Assembly (NCBI RefSeq): GCF_009857915.1
Contig: NZ_WWCM01000011.1
Coordinates: 62,001-126,000 of the forward strand
Reading direction: 5' to 3'
Origin: Duganella qianjiadongensis
GTDB taxonomy: Bacteria > Pseudomonadota > Gammaproteobacteria > Burkholderiales > Burkholderiaceae_D
DNA length: 64,000 nucleotides
Part shown: positions 43,779-52,596 of the stretch, piece by piece
Layout: the number at the start of each line of letters is the position of its first letter
Position numbering within the stretch: position 1 is the stretch's first letter
Program-made: the position numbers and the translations under genes
The notes under the pieces: model-generated
What the model saw: the letters and a program-made list of their open reading frames with translations, nothing else
Databases searched by the model: none
Told to the model about the DNA's origin: nothing

Positions 43779-44143
43779 CTGGCCAGCATGCGCGCCAGTT
43801 CGCCCTGCTCGATCAGCTTCTGCAGATCATTGGCGCCGCCTATCAGCACGCCATTCACAAACACCATGGGAAAGGTTGACCAGCCGGTCCACATCTTCAG
43901 CGCAATGCGTGGCCGCCAGGTATTGAAGTAATTGCCGTAGGACAGATAGGTGTAGGCGATGCCCTGCGCATCGAGCAGCTTGCGCGCCTTGCGCGGGAAC
44001 GGGTTCAGCCCCATGCCCACTACCACCACCTTGTTGCTGGCCACGACCGCCTGCACCTCCTCCACCAGCGTGCGGTGGTAGCTGCTTACCTGTGCCCGGA
44101 CGGCAGGATGGATCTGATCTTCAGCGAGGATGTAACGGCTCAT
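43775..44143 (-). CDS. Glutaredoxin-like protein lacking active-site cysteines
   Basis: A 122-residue thioredoxin-fold protein. The core VVVVGMGLNPFPRKARKLLDAQ corresponds to the glutaredoxin active-site helix, but CPxC is replaced by Asn47-Pro-Phe-Pro50. The remaining glutaredoxin features are kept: STFPMVFVNG (cis-Pro loop) and IGGANDLQKL (glutathione-binding GG). An N-terminal extension of about 35 residues precedes the fold. Without cysteines it cannot act as a dithiol or monothiol reductase; glutathione or Fe-S related binding, or a structural role, is possible. The start at 44143 has an AAGGAAG site. It closes the duplicated block on the right. Confidence 0.85.
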   Translation of the reverse strand: MSRYILAEDQIHPAVRAQVSSYHRTLVEEVQAVVASNKVVVVGMGLNPFPRKARKLLDAQGIAYTYLSYGNYFNTWRPRIALKMWTGWSTFPMVFVNGVLIGGANDLQKLIEQGELARMLAS

Positions 44144-44201
44144 GGGGACTTCCTTACTCGACGGTTAAAGCGATCAGCATAACCGCAAACGGGCTTGCGC
44201 G

Positions 44202-46391
44202 TCAGGGCGTCGGCAGGCGAGCACCCAGCGCCAGACGTTTGCCGTCACGCAGCATGGTGGCAAAATCGGCCGCCGGCACAGGCTGGCTGAACAGATAGCC
44301 CTGCAACTGGTCGCAGCCCAGTTCGCGCAGGAAGTTCATCTGCTCAGGCGTTTCCACCCCTTCCGCCACTATCTCCTGCCGCAGTTGCTGCGCCATAGTG
44401 ACAATCGCGCGGGCGATGGCGCAGTCATTTTCTTCGTCGGGCAGGCCGATCACGAAGGAGCGGTCGATCTTCAGCGTGCTGATGGGGAATTTCTTCAGAT
44501 AGGCCAGACTCGAATAGCCGGTGCCGAAATCATCCAGCGACAGCCGCATGCCCATGGCACGCAGCTCGTTCATGATCGCGATCACACTCTCGGCGCCGCG
44601 CACCAGCAGGCTCTCCGTGATTTCCAGATTGATCTGTTCCGGCTGCACCTGATGACGTTCGAGTACCGCCGCTATCCGTTGCGGCAGCTTGCTGTCGAAC
44701 TGGCGCGCCGACAGGTTGACGGCAATCGGCGGCATGATCAGATTCGCGTCCTGCCATGCGCGGATCTGGCGGCAGGCTTCTTCCAGCACCCAGCTACCCA
44801 GATCGAGTATCAGCCCCGTCTCTTCCGCCACCGGTATGAACACGCCGGGCGAAACCAGTCCGCGCACGGGGTGGCGCCAGCGCAGCAGCGCCTCGGCACC
44901 GACGATGCGGCCGCTGCGCAGGCTCACTTTCGGCTGGTAGTACAGCAGCAGTTCCTGATTGAGCAGGGCCTGGCGTAATTCGCCTTCGATGCGCATATGT
45001 TCTTTGGCGCGCTGGTTCATTTCTTCGCTGTAGAACAGCAGGCCCGATTCGATGCTGCGGATCGCCTTGTTGAGCGCCACCTCGGCATGCCGGATCAGGG
45101 TGGAAACATCGCCACCATCTTCCGGATAGACCGTGATGCCGGCATGGCCGCCCACCTGCAGCCGGTGATGCTCTACGGTGAAAGGCTCGGCCAGTGTGGA
45201 CAGCAGCTTCTGCGCCACGATGCCGGCGTGCTCGCGCTTCTCGATGTGCAGCAGCGCTACGGCAAATTTATGTCCGTCCAGCCGCGCCAGCACATCGGCC
45301 TCGCGCAGCGACTGGCGCAGGCGCCGGCTGATTTCGCACAGCACCTCGTTGCTCACTTCATGGCCCAGCGTGTCGCTGATGGCACCCAGCCGGCTGATCT
45401 CTATCATCACCAGCGCACCGTGCTCCTGCGAACGGCGGGCTTCCGTCAGCGCCTGTCCCAGCAACTGGGTCAGCAGGCACAGATTCGGCAACCCCGTCAG
45501 CGCGTCATAGTTGGCCATGCGCTGCATGCGCGCTTCGGCATCCTTGTGCACGCTGATGTCGGAAAACAGCGAGAAGGTATGGCTGATCTTGCCCTGCATG
45601 TCGCGCACGGCACTGATCGTGACCGACTGCGGAAACAGCTCGCCATTCTTGCGCCGGCCGATGATTTCGCCACGCCACGCGCCTGCCCCCTGCATGGCCG
45701 CGCGTACGCGGGCGCGGAATTCGGCGTCGTGCACGCCCGAGCGCAGCAGGTCGGGCGTCTTGCCCAGCGCCTCTTCCGGCGGGTAGCCGGTAATGCGGGT
45801 AAAGGCCGAGTTGATCGAAACGATGCGTTCGCGCGCATCGGTAATCAGCACGCCCTGATCGGAATCTTCGATAATGCGCGCGTGCAGGGTCAGCTTGTCG
45901 GCTGGCGACAGCACTTCATCGAGCTTGCGCGCACATACTTCCATGCCGACCGCTTCGCCGCTATCGTCGAGCTGCAGGCGCAGATCGAGCTTTACCCAGA
46001 TCAGCTCGCCGGAGCTGGTGCGGCGCTGCACTTCGGCCGCGCTACTGTAGCTGCCGTCGGCTTGTGCCACCAGTTCATCGAGTGCGCCATCGCCGTCATC
46101 CTCGGGATACAGCAGCAGCACGTGCTGTCCCTGCATTTCCGCCGCGCTGTAGCCGAACAGCCGCTGCGCGCCGTCGTTCCAGCCAGTTATGTAACCCACC
46201 AGATCGAGCTGCATAATGGCGACATCCGTGCAACTATCCGGCACGGCCGGGAAGGTATCGCGTGTGGCCGCCAGCAGGGCCGCCAGCTGTGCTAGCGTAG
46301 CGCTCTGCGCCGCGCCGGACTGCTGCTCCGCCCGCTGGCTGAGGGCCAGACAGCGTTCCAGAATGTCACGCATCGCCGTTGCCTGCGTCAT
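44202..46391 (-). CDS. PAS-GGDEF-EAL protein, probable c-di-GMP phosphodiesterase
   Basis: About 729 residues from ATG at 46391 (46373 is an alternative; both lie inside the end of the HDOD gene). Two PAS domains (about 55-160, with YITGWNDGAQRLFGYS, and about 170-290, with GVLITDARERIVSINSAF) are followed by a GGDEF domain (about 300-460). Its signature is ARLDGHKFAV, so GGDEF has become DGHKF and cyclase activity is lost. The EAL domain (about 475-725) keeps GAEALLRW, DDFGTGYSSL and the EGVET loop, so phosphodiesterase activity is likely. The overlap with the HDOD gene suggests joint expression in motility/biofilm control. Confidence 0.87.
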   Translation of the reverse strand: MTQATAMRDILERCLALSQRAEQQSGAAQSATLAQLAALLAATRDTFPAVPDSCTDVAIMQLDLVGYITGWNDGAQRLFGYSAAEMQGQHVLLLYPEDDGDGALDELVAQADGSYSSAAEVQRRTSSGELIWVKLDLRLQLDDSGEAVGMEVCARKLDEVLSPADKLTLHARIIEDSDQGVLITDARERIVSINSAFTRITGYPPEEALGKTPDLLRSGVHDAEFRARVRAAMQGAGAWRGEIIGRRKNGELFPQSVTISAVRDMQGKISHTFSLFSDISVHKDAEARMQRMANYDALTGLPNLCLLTQLLGQALTEARRSQEHGALVMIEISRLGAISDTLGHEVSNEVLCEISRRLRQSLREADVLARLDGHKFAVALLHIEKREHAGIVAQKLLSTLAEPFTVEHHRLQVGGHAGITVYPEDGGDVSTLIRHAEVALNKAIRSIESGLLFYSEEMNQRAKEHMRIEGELRQALLNQELLLYYQPKVSLRSGRIVGAEALLRWRHPVRGLVSPGVFIPVAEETGLILDLGSWVLEEACRQIRAWQDANLIMPPIAVNLSARQFDSKLPQRIAAVLERHQVQPEQINLEITESLLVRGAESVIAIMNELRAMGMRLSLDDFGTGYSSLAYLKKFPISTLKIDRSFVIGLPDEENDCAIARAIVTMAQQLRQEIVAEGVETPEQMNFLRELGCDQLQGYLFSQPVPAADFATMLRDGKRLALGARLPTP

Positions 46392-47367
46392 TGCCGGACT
46401 TGCCTGCCGCAATAGCCTGCATCCACAGATAGGCATCAGCCTGTATCTGGTTGTAGCTGGCCACCTCGATCTGCAGCGCACGCAGGCCGCGCGTCAGCGC
46501 CATCAGATCGGCATGTTCGGCAGCCTCCACCAGCGTCAGCAACTGGCCCAGCGCACCAGTCCGCTGCAGCAAAGCCTGCGCCAGCTCTGCGCTGATGGTC
46601 AGCGGCTGCAGCACTTCGGCCAGCGCCATGCCGAACAGCACGCCTAGCAGCGAGAACATGCCCGCCATGAAGGCCTGTTCCTGCTGGGCCTTATCGTAGC
46701 CGGCTTCCCTGGCCAGCAGTTCCATCGAGCGGGCCCGCACCGCGACCCGCGCCAGCAGCATGGCCGAACGCCGGTCCGACTCGCGCGCCGAGAACAGCAT
46801 CAGGTTGAGCCAGCGGCGCAGCTGGGCCCGGCCGAGGATCAGAATGGCCTGGGAAAAACTGCTGACCTTGCGGGATGCCCCCATGCCCAGCGAATTCACC
46901 AGCCGCAACAGGTGGTAGGACAGCGTCGGATCCTGCCGCAGCAGTGCTTCGATTTCATGGGTATCGGCATCGGCCGACACCAGTTGCACCAGTTTCAGCG
47001 CCAGCGCGCGCGAGGCGGCCTGACTGCCCACCGGCTTGGGTGGCGGGGCCAGAAACCACTCGCCTTCGATCCAGTTGGCGGTACGCGGCACTTCTTTGAA
47101 TTCCTGATCAAGCGCCGCATTGCTGTGATGGATTTCCTCCGCCGGTGCAGCTTGCCAGCCCGCTTGCAGCAGCAGTTGCTGGCTAGGCTCGCTCAGCCCG
47201 TCGCGGAAGTAGCACACCATGCTGCCTGCCGCCAGCTGCTGCAGCAGTTCCAGCGGCGCCGTCTCCGGCTGCATGCCACGCGCATCGAGCAGCAGCGCCG
47301 ACGGCACCCCGTGGCGGTCCGCCAGCGGATGAATGAACACAGGCGGCGTAACAGGCGTAACAGTCAT
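46366..47367 (-). CDS. HDOD domain protein
   Basis: A 333-residue cytosolic protein. The N-terminal 125 residues (FIHPLADRHGVPSALLLDARG) resemble a degenerate EAL-like region as in YuxH-type EAL-HDOD proteins, without catalytic motifs. The HDOD domain (about 130-325) has IEALLRQDPTLSYHLLRLVNSLGMG and RRWLNLMLFSARESD. HDOD proteins are signalling scaffolds of unknown biochemistry. It overlaps the c-di-GMP phosphodiesterase gene by up to 26 bp, so the two proteins probably work together. Start at ATG 47367. Confidence 0.85.
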   Translation of the reverse strand: MTVTPVTPPVFIHPLADRHGVPSALLLDARGMQPETAPLELLQQLAAGSMVCYFRDGLSEPSQQLLLQAGWQAAPAEEIHHSNAALDQEFKEVPRTANWIEGEWFLAPPPKPVGSQAASRALALKLVQLVSADADTHEIEALLRQDPTLSYHLLRLVNSLGMGASRKVSSFSQAILILGRAQLRRWLNLMLFSARESDRRSAMLLARVAVRARSMELLAREAGYDKAQQEQAFMAGMFSLLGVLFGMALAEVLQPLTISAELAQALLQRTGALGQLLTLVEAAEHADLMALTRGLRALQIEVASYNQIQADAYLWMQAIAAGKSGNDAGNGDA

Positions 47368-47474
47368 GGAATTCCGGCAGAGGCAGTCAGAGATGCTGTT
47401 ATGTTACTCTGAATCTATTGGCAGTAGCCAACATTTAACAGTGGCTGCGACACCCGGACAACGCCTGATTTACA

Positions 47475-48407
47475 TCAAGCCCGCAACACAGGAGCAGGCA
47501 GATGTGCGAGCAGGCCGGCAAAGCGTTGCGGCGCCTGCCAGCGCTGCAGCCACCACGCCAGCGCCGCCCCCATTTCACCGCTGCGCCACGCCAGATAGAA
47601 GGTTTCCGGCGGCTTGGGCTCGGCTACGGCCTTCTCCACCAGCAGGCCGGCGGCTATCGCGGCCCGCGCACAGGGCGCCGGCAGGAAGCCGAACCCCGCA
47701 CCCGCCAGCTGGTAGCGCAGCTTGCTCTGCATATCGGGCACGCTCAGGCTGTCCTGCCCCAGCAGCAGGCCTACCGTACGGGCCGGCAGCTGGCGCGCCG
47801 AATCGGCCACGCTGATGGCGCGGTAAGGCTGCAGATGTCCGCGCTCCAGCACGCCCGTTGTAGCTGCCAGCGGGTGGCTGGGCGCCACGCAGAACACGAA
47901 GTCCATCTGGCCCAGCGCATGGCTGACATAGCCGCCACCGGCCGGCCCCTCGCCCGCCGCGCCGATCAGCACGTCGGCACGGCGGTCCAGCAGCGCCTCC
48001 CAGGTGCCGGACAGGGCTTCCTGCATGATGCGCAGCCGGGTCTGCTGGCCCAGTGCATAGAACGCTGCCACATCATCCTGCAAGGCGCAGGCGGCAAACA
48101 TGCTGTCCATGCCCACCGTCAGTTCGGTTTCCCAGCCGGAGGCCACGCGCCGTACTCTATGCTCGAGATCCTGTGCCGCACGCAGCAGATAGCGGCCTTC
48201 CTTGAGCAGTTCGGCCCCGGCAGGCGTGAGCACCACGCGCGGGCCATGGCGCTCGAACACTTGCACGCCGAGGTCATCTTCCAGCTTGTTGACGGTGTAG
48301 GAAATAGTCGACGGTACGCGGTGCAGCTCCTTGCCGGCGGCAGAGAAGGAACCGCGCCGGTCGATCGCATCGACAATCTGCAAAGCTTCCAGGCTCAGTC
48401 TTAACAT
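47475..48407 (-). CDS. LysR family transcriptional regulator
   Basis: A 310-residue LTTR. The N-terminal winged helix (about 1-65: FSAAGKELHRVPSTISYTVNKLEDDLGVQVFER as landmarks SAAGKELHRV and LEDDLGVQVF) is followed by a substrate-binding domain (about 90-295). The effector is unknown. It is divergent from the pirin gene across a 140-bp AT-rich gap, the usual layout for a regulator and its target, so control of pirin is likely. An imperfect repeat in that gap is listed separately. Confidence 0.9.
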   Translation of the reverse strand: MLRLSLEALQIVDAIDRRGSFSAAGKELHRVPSTISYTVNKLEDDLGVQVFERHGPRVVLTPAGAELLKEGRYLLRAAQDLEHRVRRVASGWETELTVGMDSMFAACALQDDVAAFYALGQQTRLRIMQEALSGTWEALLDRRADVLIGAAGEGPAGGGYVSHALGQMDFVFCVAPSHPLAATTGVLERGHLQPYRAISVADSARQLPARTVGLLLGQDSLSVPDMQSKLRYQLAGAGFGFLPAPCARAAIAAGLLVEKAVAEPKPPETFYLAWRSGEMGAALAWWLQRWQAPQRFAGLLAHLPAPVLRA

Positions 48408-48488
48408 TCGATTTTTTCGATGATTGAATCGTAAATTTTCCGTTTTTTAATCCGCAACGGACACTTTATACTGTCATTCATGGATGCA

Positions 48489-48517
48489 GCGATAAAAATG
48501 ATTTTCAAAATTATCGC
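48489..48517. promoter_or_regulatory. Inverted repeat in the lysR-pirin divergent promoter region
   Basis: GCGATAA (48489-48495) and TTATCGC (48511-48517) are perfect complements with a 15-bp spacer, 30 bp before the pirin start. TATACT at 48467-48472 could be the pirin -10 box. The repeat would then lie in the 5' leader, as an operator or RNA hairpin. Confidence 0.45.
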
Positions 48518-48547
48518 ACATTAACCAAATAGAAACGGAGCCTTATC

Positions 48548-49249
48548 ATGTTGCAAATTCGTCCTAGTGCAGCCCGCGGCCACGCTCAGCACGGCTGGCT
48601 CGATTCCCACCACAGCTTTTCCTTCGCCCACTACCATGACCCGCTGCACATGGGTTTTGGCCCGCTGCGCGTGATCAATGAAGACCGCGTGATGGGCGGC
48701 CAGGGGTTTGGCACCCATGGCCACCGCGACATGGAAATCATTTCCTACGTGCTCAGCGGCGCGCTCGAACACAAGGACAGCATGGGTACGGGCTCGGTAC
48801 TGCACTATGGCGACGTGCAGCGCATGAGCGCCGGCACCGGGGTACGCCACAGCGAATTTAACCATTCGCGCAGCGAAACCGTGCATTTCCTGCAGATCTG
48901 GATCGAGCCGGACCGCACCGGCACCGCGCCCGGCTACGAGGAAAAGCACATTCCCATCGAGAGCAAACAGGGCAAACTGCGCCTGATCGCCTCGCCGGAC
49001 GGGCGCAACGACAGCCTGCGCATTCAGCAGGACGCCAGCCTGTACGCCACCATCATGGCCGCAGGCGATCAGCTGGAGCACCCGCTGGCAGCAGGCCGGC
49101 TGGCCTATGTGCACGTGATCCGCGGCACAGTCAGCGTGAACGGCGTGGCGCTGAAAGGCGGCGACGCCCTCAAGCTCAGCGATGAAAATGCCGTCACGCT
49201 GGCTGACGCGACAGACGCGGAAATTCTGGTATTCGACCTGCCCCGCTAG
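48548..49249 (+). CDS. Pirin family protein (quercetin 2,3-dioxygenase-like, YhhW type)
   Basis: A bicupin of 233 residues. The N-terminal cupin metal ligands are present: His57 and His59 (GTHGHRDME), His101 and Glu103 (GVRHSEFNH), matching the pirin set. An ACGGAG site precedes the ATG. YhhW-type pirins have quercetinase activity; the physiological substrate is unknown. It is divergent from a LysR gene, its probable regulator. A terminator-like hairpin follows 87 bp after the stop. Confidence 0.92.
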   Translation: MLQIRPSAARGHAQHGWLDSHHSFSFAHYHDPLHMGFGPLRVINEDRVMGGQGFGTHGHRDMEIISYVLSGALEHKDSMGTGSVLHYGDVQRMSAGTGVRHSEFNHSRSETVHFLQIWIEPDRTGTAPGYEEKHIPIESKQGKLRLIASPDGRNDSLRIQQDASLYATIMAAGDQLEHPLAAGRLAYVHVIRGTVSVNGVALKGGDALKLSDENAVTLADATDAEILVFDLPR

Positions 49250-49335
49250 GCCGGACCATGGGCCAGCCGCTAGCTGCCGGTAAAAGCTAGAGGCCGGCCT
49301 AAAAAAACTTTCCGCCAGTTTTGGTATCATGAGGG

Positions 49336-49375
49336 GCGCGCCGGGTCTGTTCGAACAGCCCGGCGCGCGTTTTTT
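49336..49375 (+). terminator. Strong rho-independent terminator or attenuator before ribA
   Basis: GCGCGCCGGG (49336-49345) pairs with CCCGGCGCGC (49359-49368); the loop contains the self-complementary CTGTTCGAACAG, and six T follow (49370-49375). It terminates the pirin transcript. A TATCAT -10-like box lies just before it (49325-49330), so it could also act as an attenuator in the ribA leader. Confidence 0.85.
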
Positions 49376-49407
49376 ACCTTGTAGATCACTATTTGAAGAG
49401 CAGAACT

Positions 49408-50061
49408 ATGTCGCAGAGTGCAACAACCCCGGCAAATGTGGACCTGGAATACACGACTTCGTGCGCCCTGCCGACGCCGTGGGCCCAGTTCACCTTGCAC
49501 GCTTTCGTGGAAAAAAGCACGGGCAAGGAACATCTGGCCATGGTGCTGGGCGATGTCGGCAATGGCGAGCCGGTACTGGGCCGCGTGCATTCCGAATGCC
49601 TGACCGGTGACGTGCTGTTTTCCCAGCGCTGCGACTGCGGCGCCCAGCTCGAAGGCGCGCTGCGCAAGATAGCCGAAGAAGGCCGCGGCATATTGCTGTA
49701 TCTGCGTCAGGAAGGCCGCGGCATCGGCCTGGTCAACAAGATCCGGGCCTACCGCCTGCAGGAAGCCGGCGCCGACACGGTGCAGGCCAATGTGCAGCTG
49801 GGTTTCCAGCCCGACCAGCGCAACTACAGCATGGTACAGCCTATGCTGGCGCAATTCGGCGTCAAATCGCTGCGCCTGATGACCAATAATCCGCGTAAGA
49901 TTGATGCCGTGGGCAAGCTCGGGGTGGAAGTGGCGGAACGCGTGCCGCTGCTGGTCAACCGCAATGCCTTCAACCAGCACTATCTGGACACCAAGGCAGC
50001 CAAGCTGGGGCACATGATGACGCCACTGACACCCGTCCCCGCGGAGGATGGCGCGCTGTAA
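49408..50061 (+). CDS. ribA: GTP cyclohydrolase II
   Basis: First enzyme of riboflavin synthesis: GTP to 2,5-diamino-6-ribosylamino-pyrimidinone phosphate, formate and PPi. 217 residues from ATG at 49408, with GAAGAG upstream (TTG at 49393 is in frame but unlikely). Zinc ligands are Cys64, Cys75 and Cys77 ([17 protein letters not shown]). Further hallmarks: [29 protein letters not shown]. It is a stand-alone RibA without a RibB part, slightly longer than the E. coli enzyme (196) at both ends. A hairpin terminator lies directly upstream; no FMN riboswitch was found. Confidence 0.95.
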   Translation: MSQSATTPANVDLEYTTSCALPTPWAQFTLHAFVEKSTGKEHLAMVLGDVGNGEPVLGRVHSECLTGDVLFSQRCDCGAQLEGALRKIAEEGRGILLYLRQEGRGIGLVNKIRAYRLQEAGADTVQANVQLGFQPDQRNYSMVQPMLAQFGVKSLRLMTNNPRKIDAVGKLGVEVAERVPLLVNRNAFNQHYLDTKAAKLGHMMTPLTPVPAEDGAL

Positions 50062-50085
50062 TCAGCGGCACTGTAAAAGGATGGC

Positions 50086-51558
50086 ATGAATTTTCAGCGA
50101 CTGATCGTTTCACTGCTGGTTAGCTGTAGCGCAGGCGCGGTCTGGGCCGCTTCGGGCGCAGCCGTCGGCGCCGCCCCGGCAGCCAGTACGCCTGCTGCTG
50201 CCAGCCACCCTAGCGCCCCTGCCGTTGCCGCACGGCGAACGGAAGCGACGCCGGCAGCAAAGCCGGCTCCGGCGCAGAGCGCTGCCAGCGACGATGAAGA
50301 TGGCGCCGATAACGCCCCGCTGCCGCCCCCATCGAGCGCCGCCCAGCATCTGTATGGCGCCGCCCGCAATGATCTGCTGCAGGTACGCACCCTGCTCAAA
50401 AGCGGCCGCACCCAGTCCTCGGTCGGTTCCGGTTTCCTGATCGGCACCAGCAATCTGGTCATCACCAATTATCACGTGGTATCGCAGTTCGCGCTCGACC
50501 CGGACACCTATGTGGGCGAATGGGTCGATACCAGCGGCCAGCACGGCAATGTGGAACTGCTGGCCGTCGATGTGCTGCATGATCTGGCCGTGCTGCGCGT
50601 CAGCCGCAGCGGCACCGGTTTCTTCAAGATGCCGGAAAAGCTGGCGCGACTCACGCAAGGCCAGTATCTGTACGCATTGGGCAACCCGCTCGATCTGGGC
50701 TTCGCCATTTCCGAAGGCGCCTACAACGGCGTGATTGCGCGCAGCTTCTACGACCAGCTGATGTTCACCGGCCCGATCAATTCCGGCATGAGCGGCGGTC
50801 CCAGCGTCACCGTCGACGGTGCAGTGGCCGGCATCAACGTCTCCAAGCGGCTCGATGGTGAGCTGGTCAGCTTCCTCGTACCGGCGCGCTATGCACAGGA
50901 CCTGCTGCGTCAGGTCGGCGAACAGACCAAGGCACCGGCCAGCTTTAGCGCCATCGTCGCGGCCCAGCTGCTGCGGCACCAGAGCGCCATGGTCGACCAG
51001 CTGCTGGCCACGCCGCTCAGCCTGAAAACCATGGGCCCGTATCAGGTGCCGGTGCGCGAATCGGAACAGATGCGCTGCTGGGGGCGTTCCAATGTCAAGG
51101 CCGACAAGCCGTTCACGGTGGATGATGCCAGCTGCGCCATGGAGTCCGCCATTTTCGTCAGCGGCAGCCTGCAGACGGGCCAGATCGCGATCCGCCACCA
51201 GTTCCTGCGCAGCGCAGGGCTGGACCAGTACCGCTTCGCCCAGCTGGCCAGTGCCTCGTTCAAGAACGAAAACTTCGGCAACAACAAGGATAGCCGTCTG
51301 ACGGCGCCCCAGTGTACTGAGGATTTCGTCAACAACGCCAAGCTGCCCCTGCGTGCCGTGCTGTGCGTGCGGGCCTACCGCAAGTTCGCCGGCCTGTACG
51401 ACTTTGCCCTGCTCACTGCCAGCACCGATCATAGCCTGATGAGCTTACAGAGCCGCATCGATGCACGCGGCGTCTCGTATGACAACGGGCTGCGCCTGAC
51501 CCGCGCCTTCCTCACGGCACTCACGCACGCACCGGCACCCAAAGGCGGTGCCAAATGA
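50086..51558 (+). CDS. Exported trypsin-like serine protease
   Basis: A 490-residue exported protein. Signal peptide about 1-22 (AGAVWA); residues 23-85 are Ala/Pro/Ser-rich and disordered. The protease domain (about 90-280) has VGSGFLIGTSNLVITNYHVV with His130, HDLAVL with Asp166 and GMSGGPSV with Ser236, a complete S1 (DegP-like) triad, but there is no PDZ domain. The C-terminal 200 residues are unique, with several Cys (MRCWGRS, ASCAME, QCTEDF, VLCVRAY), probably disulfide-bonded in the periplasm. It overlaps the FHA gene by 4 bp (ATGA), so the two are one functional pair. AAGGAT site before ATG. Confidence 0.85.
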   Translation: MNFQRLIVSLLVSCSAGAVWAASGAAVGAAPAASTPAAASHPSAPAVAARRTEATPAAKPAPAQSAASDDEDGADNAPLPPPSSAAQHLYGAARNDLLQVRTLLKSGRTQSSVGSGFLIGTSNLVITNYHVVSQFALDPDTYVGEWVDTSGQHGNVELLAVDVLHDLAVLRVSRSGTGFFKMPEKLARLTQGQYLYALGNPLDLGFAISEGAYNGVIARSFYDQLMFTGPINSGMSGGPSVTVDGAVAGINVSKRLDGELVSFLVPARYAQDLLRQVGEQTKAPASFSAIVAAQLLRHQSAMVDQLLATPLSLKTMGPYQVPVRESEQMRCWGRSNVKADKPFTVDDASCAMESAIFVSGSLQTGQIAIRHQFLRSAGLDQYRFAQLASASFKNENFGNNKDSRLTAPQCTEDFVNNAKLPLRAVLCVRAYRKFAGLYDFALLTASTDHSLMSLQSRIDARGVSYDNGLRLTRAFLTALTHAPAPKGGAK

Positions 51559-52538
51559 ATGCGCCCTACTTCGTTGAAATTCTCGCCCGCAATGGCGATG
51601 TGCTGCACCGCCACCGCATCGGCGCGCTGCCGATCCGCATCGGCCGCGGTTACGATAACGACGTGATACTCGACGACGCCCACAGCGCCGCCAGCCATGC
51701 CAGCATCGATCTGGACGAACATGGCCAGTTGCTGCTGCGCGATCTGGGCAGCGTCAACGGCAGCTACTACGGCGGCAAGCGCTGCGCAGCGATTGCGCTC
51801 GACGGCCATCGCGTGATCCGTCTTGGCCACACCCGTCTGCGCGTGCGCAGCGCCGATTTTGCCGTGGCGCCGGAACTGGCCGACACCACCATGCATAGCT
51901 GGGAAGGCGCCGCACCGGCCATCACCGGTCTGCTGTTGACGACCGCCTTTGCCCTCGTCGAAACCTGGTTCAACGACATCGAAAGCTTTGCCCAGGTACG
52001 CTACATCCTGGCACTGGCCTCCTGTCTGGGCGCCGGTCTGTTGTGGAGCGGCGCATGGGCGCTGGCCAATCGTCTGTTCGGCAGCCATGCCCGCTTGGGC
52101 CGCCATCTGTTCATACTCGGCAGCGGGCTATGCGTGATGGGTATCTGGCGCCTTGCCAGCACGGCCCTGGCCTATGCGTGGGATGCCACCGCGCTGACGC
52201 GCCACGGCAATCTGGTGATACTGGCGATCGCCTGTACCATGCTGTATTTCCACCTGCGCACCATCAAGCCGCACCATCCGCACCGCTACGCCATCGGCAG
52301 CGGCATCACTTATGCGGCCAGCGCCATGCTGCTCCTGCTGCTCAATCTGCAAGGCAGCGGCCGCGCCAGCGACGAACTGTATATGTCGGCGCTGCTGCCG
52401 CCACAGTGGCACCTGAGCGCCGACCGCAGCGTCGACCAGTTTATCGCCGATGCCGCTAAGCTGCGCGACGCCGCCGATGCAGCGCGCAGCCGCGGTGCAA
52501 GCGCCAGTGACGAGGATAACGACGAAGATAGCGAGTAG
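51555..52538 (+). CDS. FHA domain membrane protein
   Basis: A 327-residue protein. The FHA domain (about 6-100) has RIGRGYDNDVIL, HSAASHASI and LGSVNGSYY, the phosphothreonine-binding residues of the fold. Five or six membrane helices follow (about 118-290: AITGLLLTTAFALVETWF, YILALASCLGAGLLW, LVILAIACTMLYFHL, YAASAMLLLLLNL), then an acidic tail (SASDEDNDEDSE). The start overlaps the protease stop. No Ser/Thr kinase or phosphatase is in the window. It may signal phosphorylation state to the exported protease; this is inferred from the gene overlap. Confidence 0.85.
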   Translation: MNAPYFVEILARNGDVLHRHRIGALPIRIGRGYDNDVILDDAHSAASHASIDLDEHGQLLLRDLGSVNGSYYGGKRCAAIALDGHRVIRLGHTRLRVRSADFAVAPELADTTMHSWEGAAPAITGLLLTTAFALVETWFNDIESFAQVRYILALASCLGAGLLWSGAWALANRLFGSHARLGRHLFILGSGLCVMGIWRLASTALAYAWDATALTRHGNLVILAIACTMLYFHLRTIKPHHPHRYAIGSGITYAASAMLLLLLNLQGSGRASDELYMSALLPPQWHLSADRSVDQFIADAAKLRDAADAARSRGASASDEDNDEDSE

Positions 52539-52596
52539 CCACCGCCCTGAATAGCCGCGGCGGAAGTGTCAGTAACGACGTTGCAGGGCGGGCGTA

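Noticed and set aside
48521..49330. 269-codon minus-strand frame over the pirin gene
   Set aside because: Shadow frame; pirin has a good start site, metal ligands and family length.
49376..49407. FMN riboswitch before ribA
   Set aside because: The conserved RFN-element blocks are missing; only the hairpin terminator and a short leader are present.
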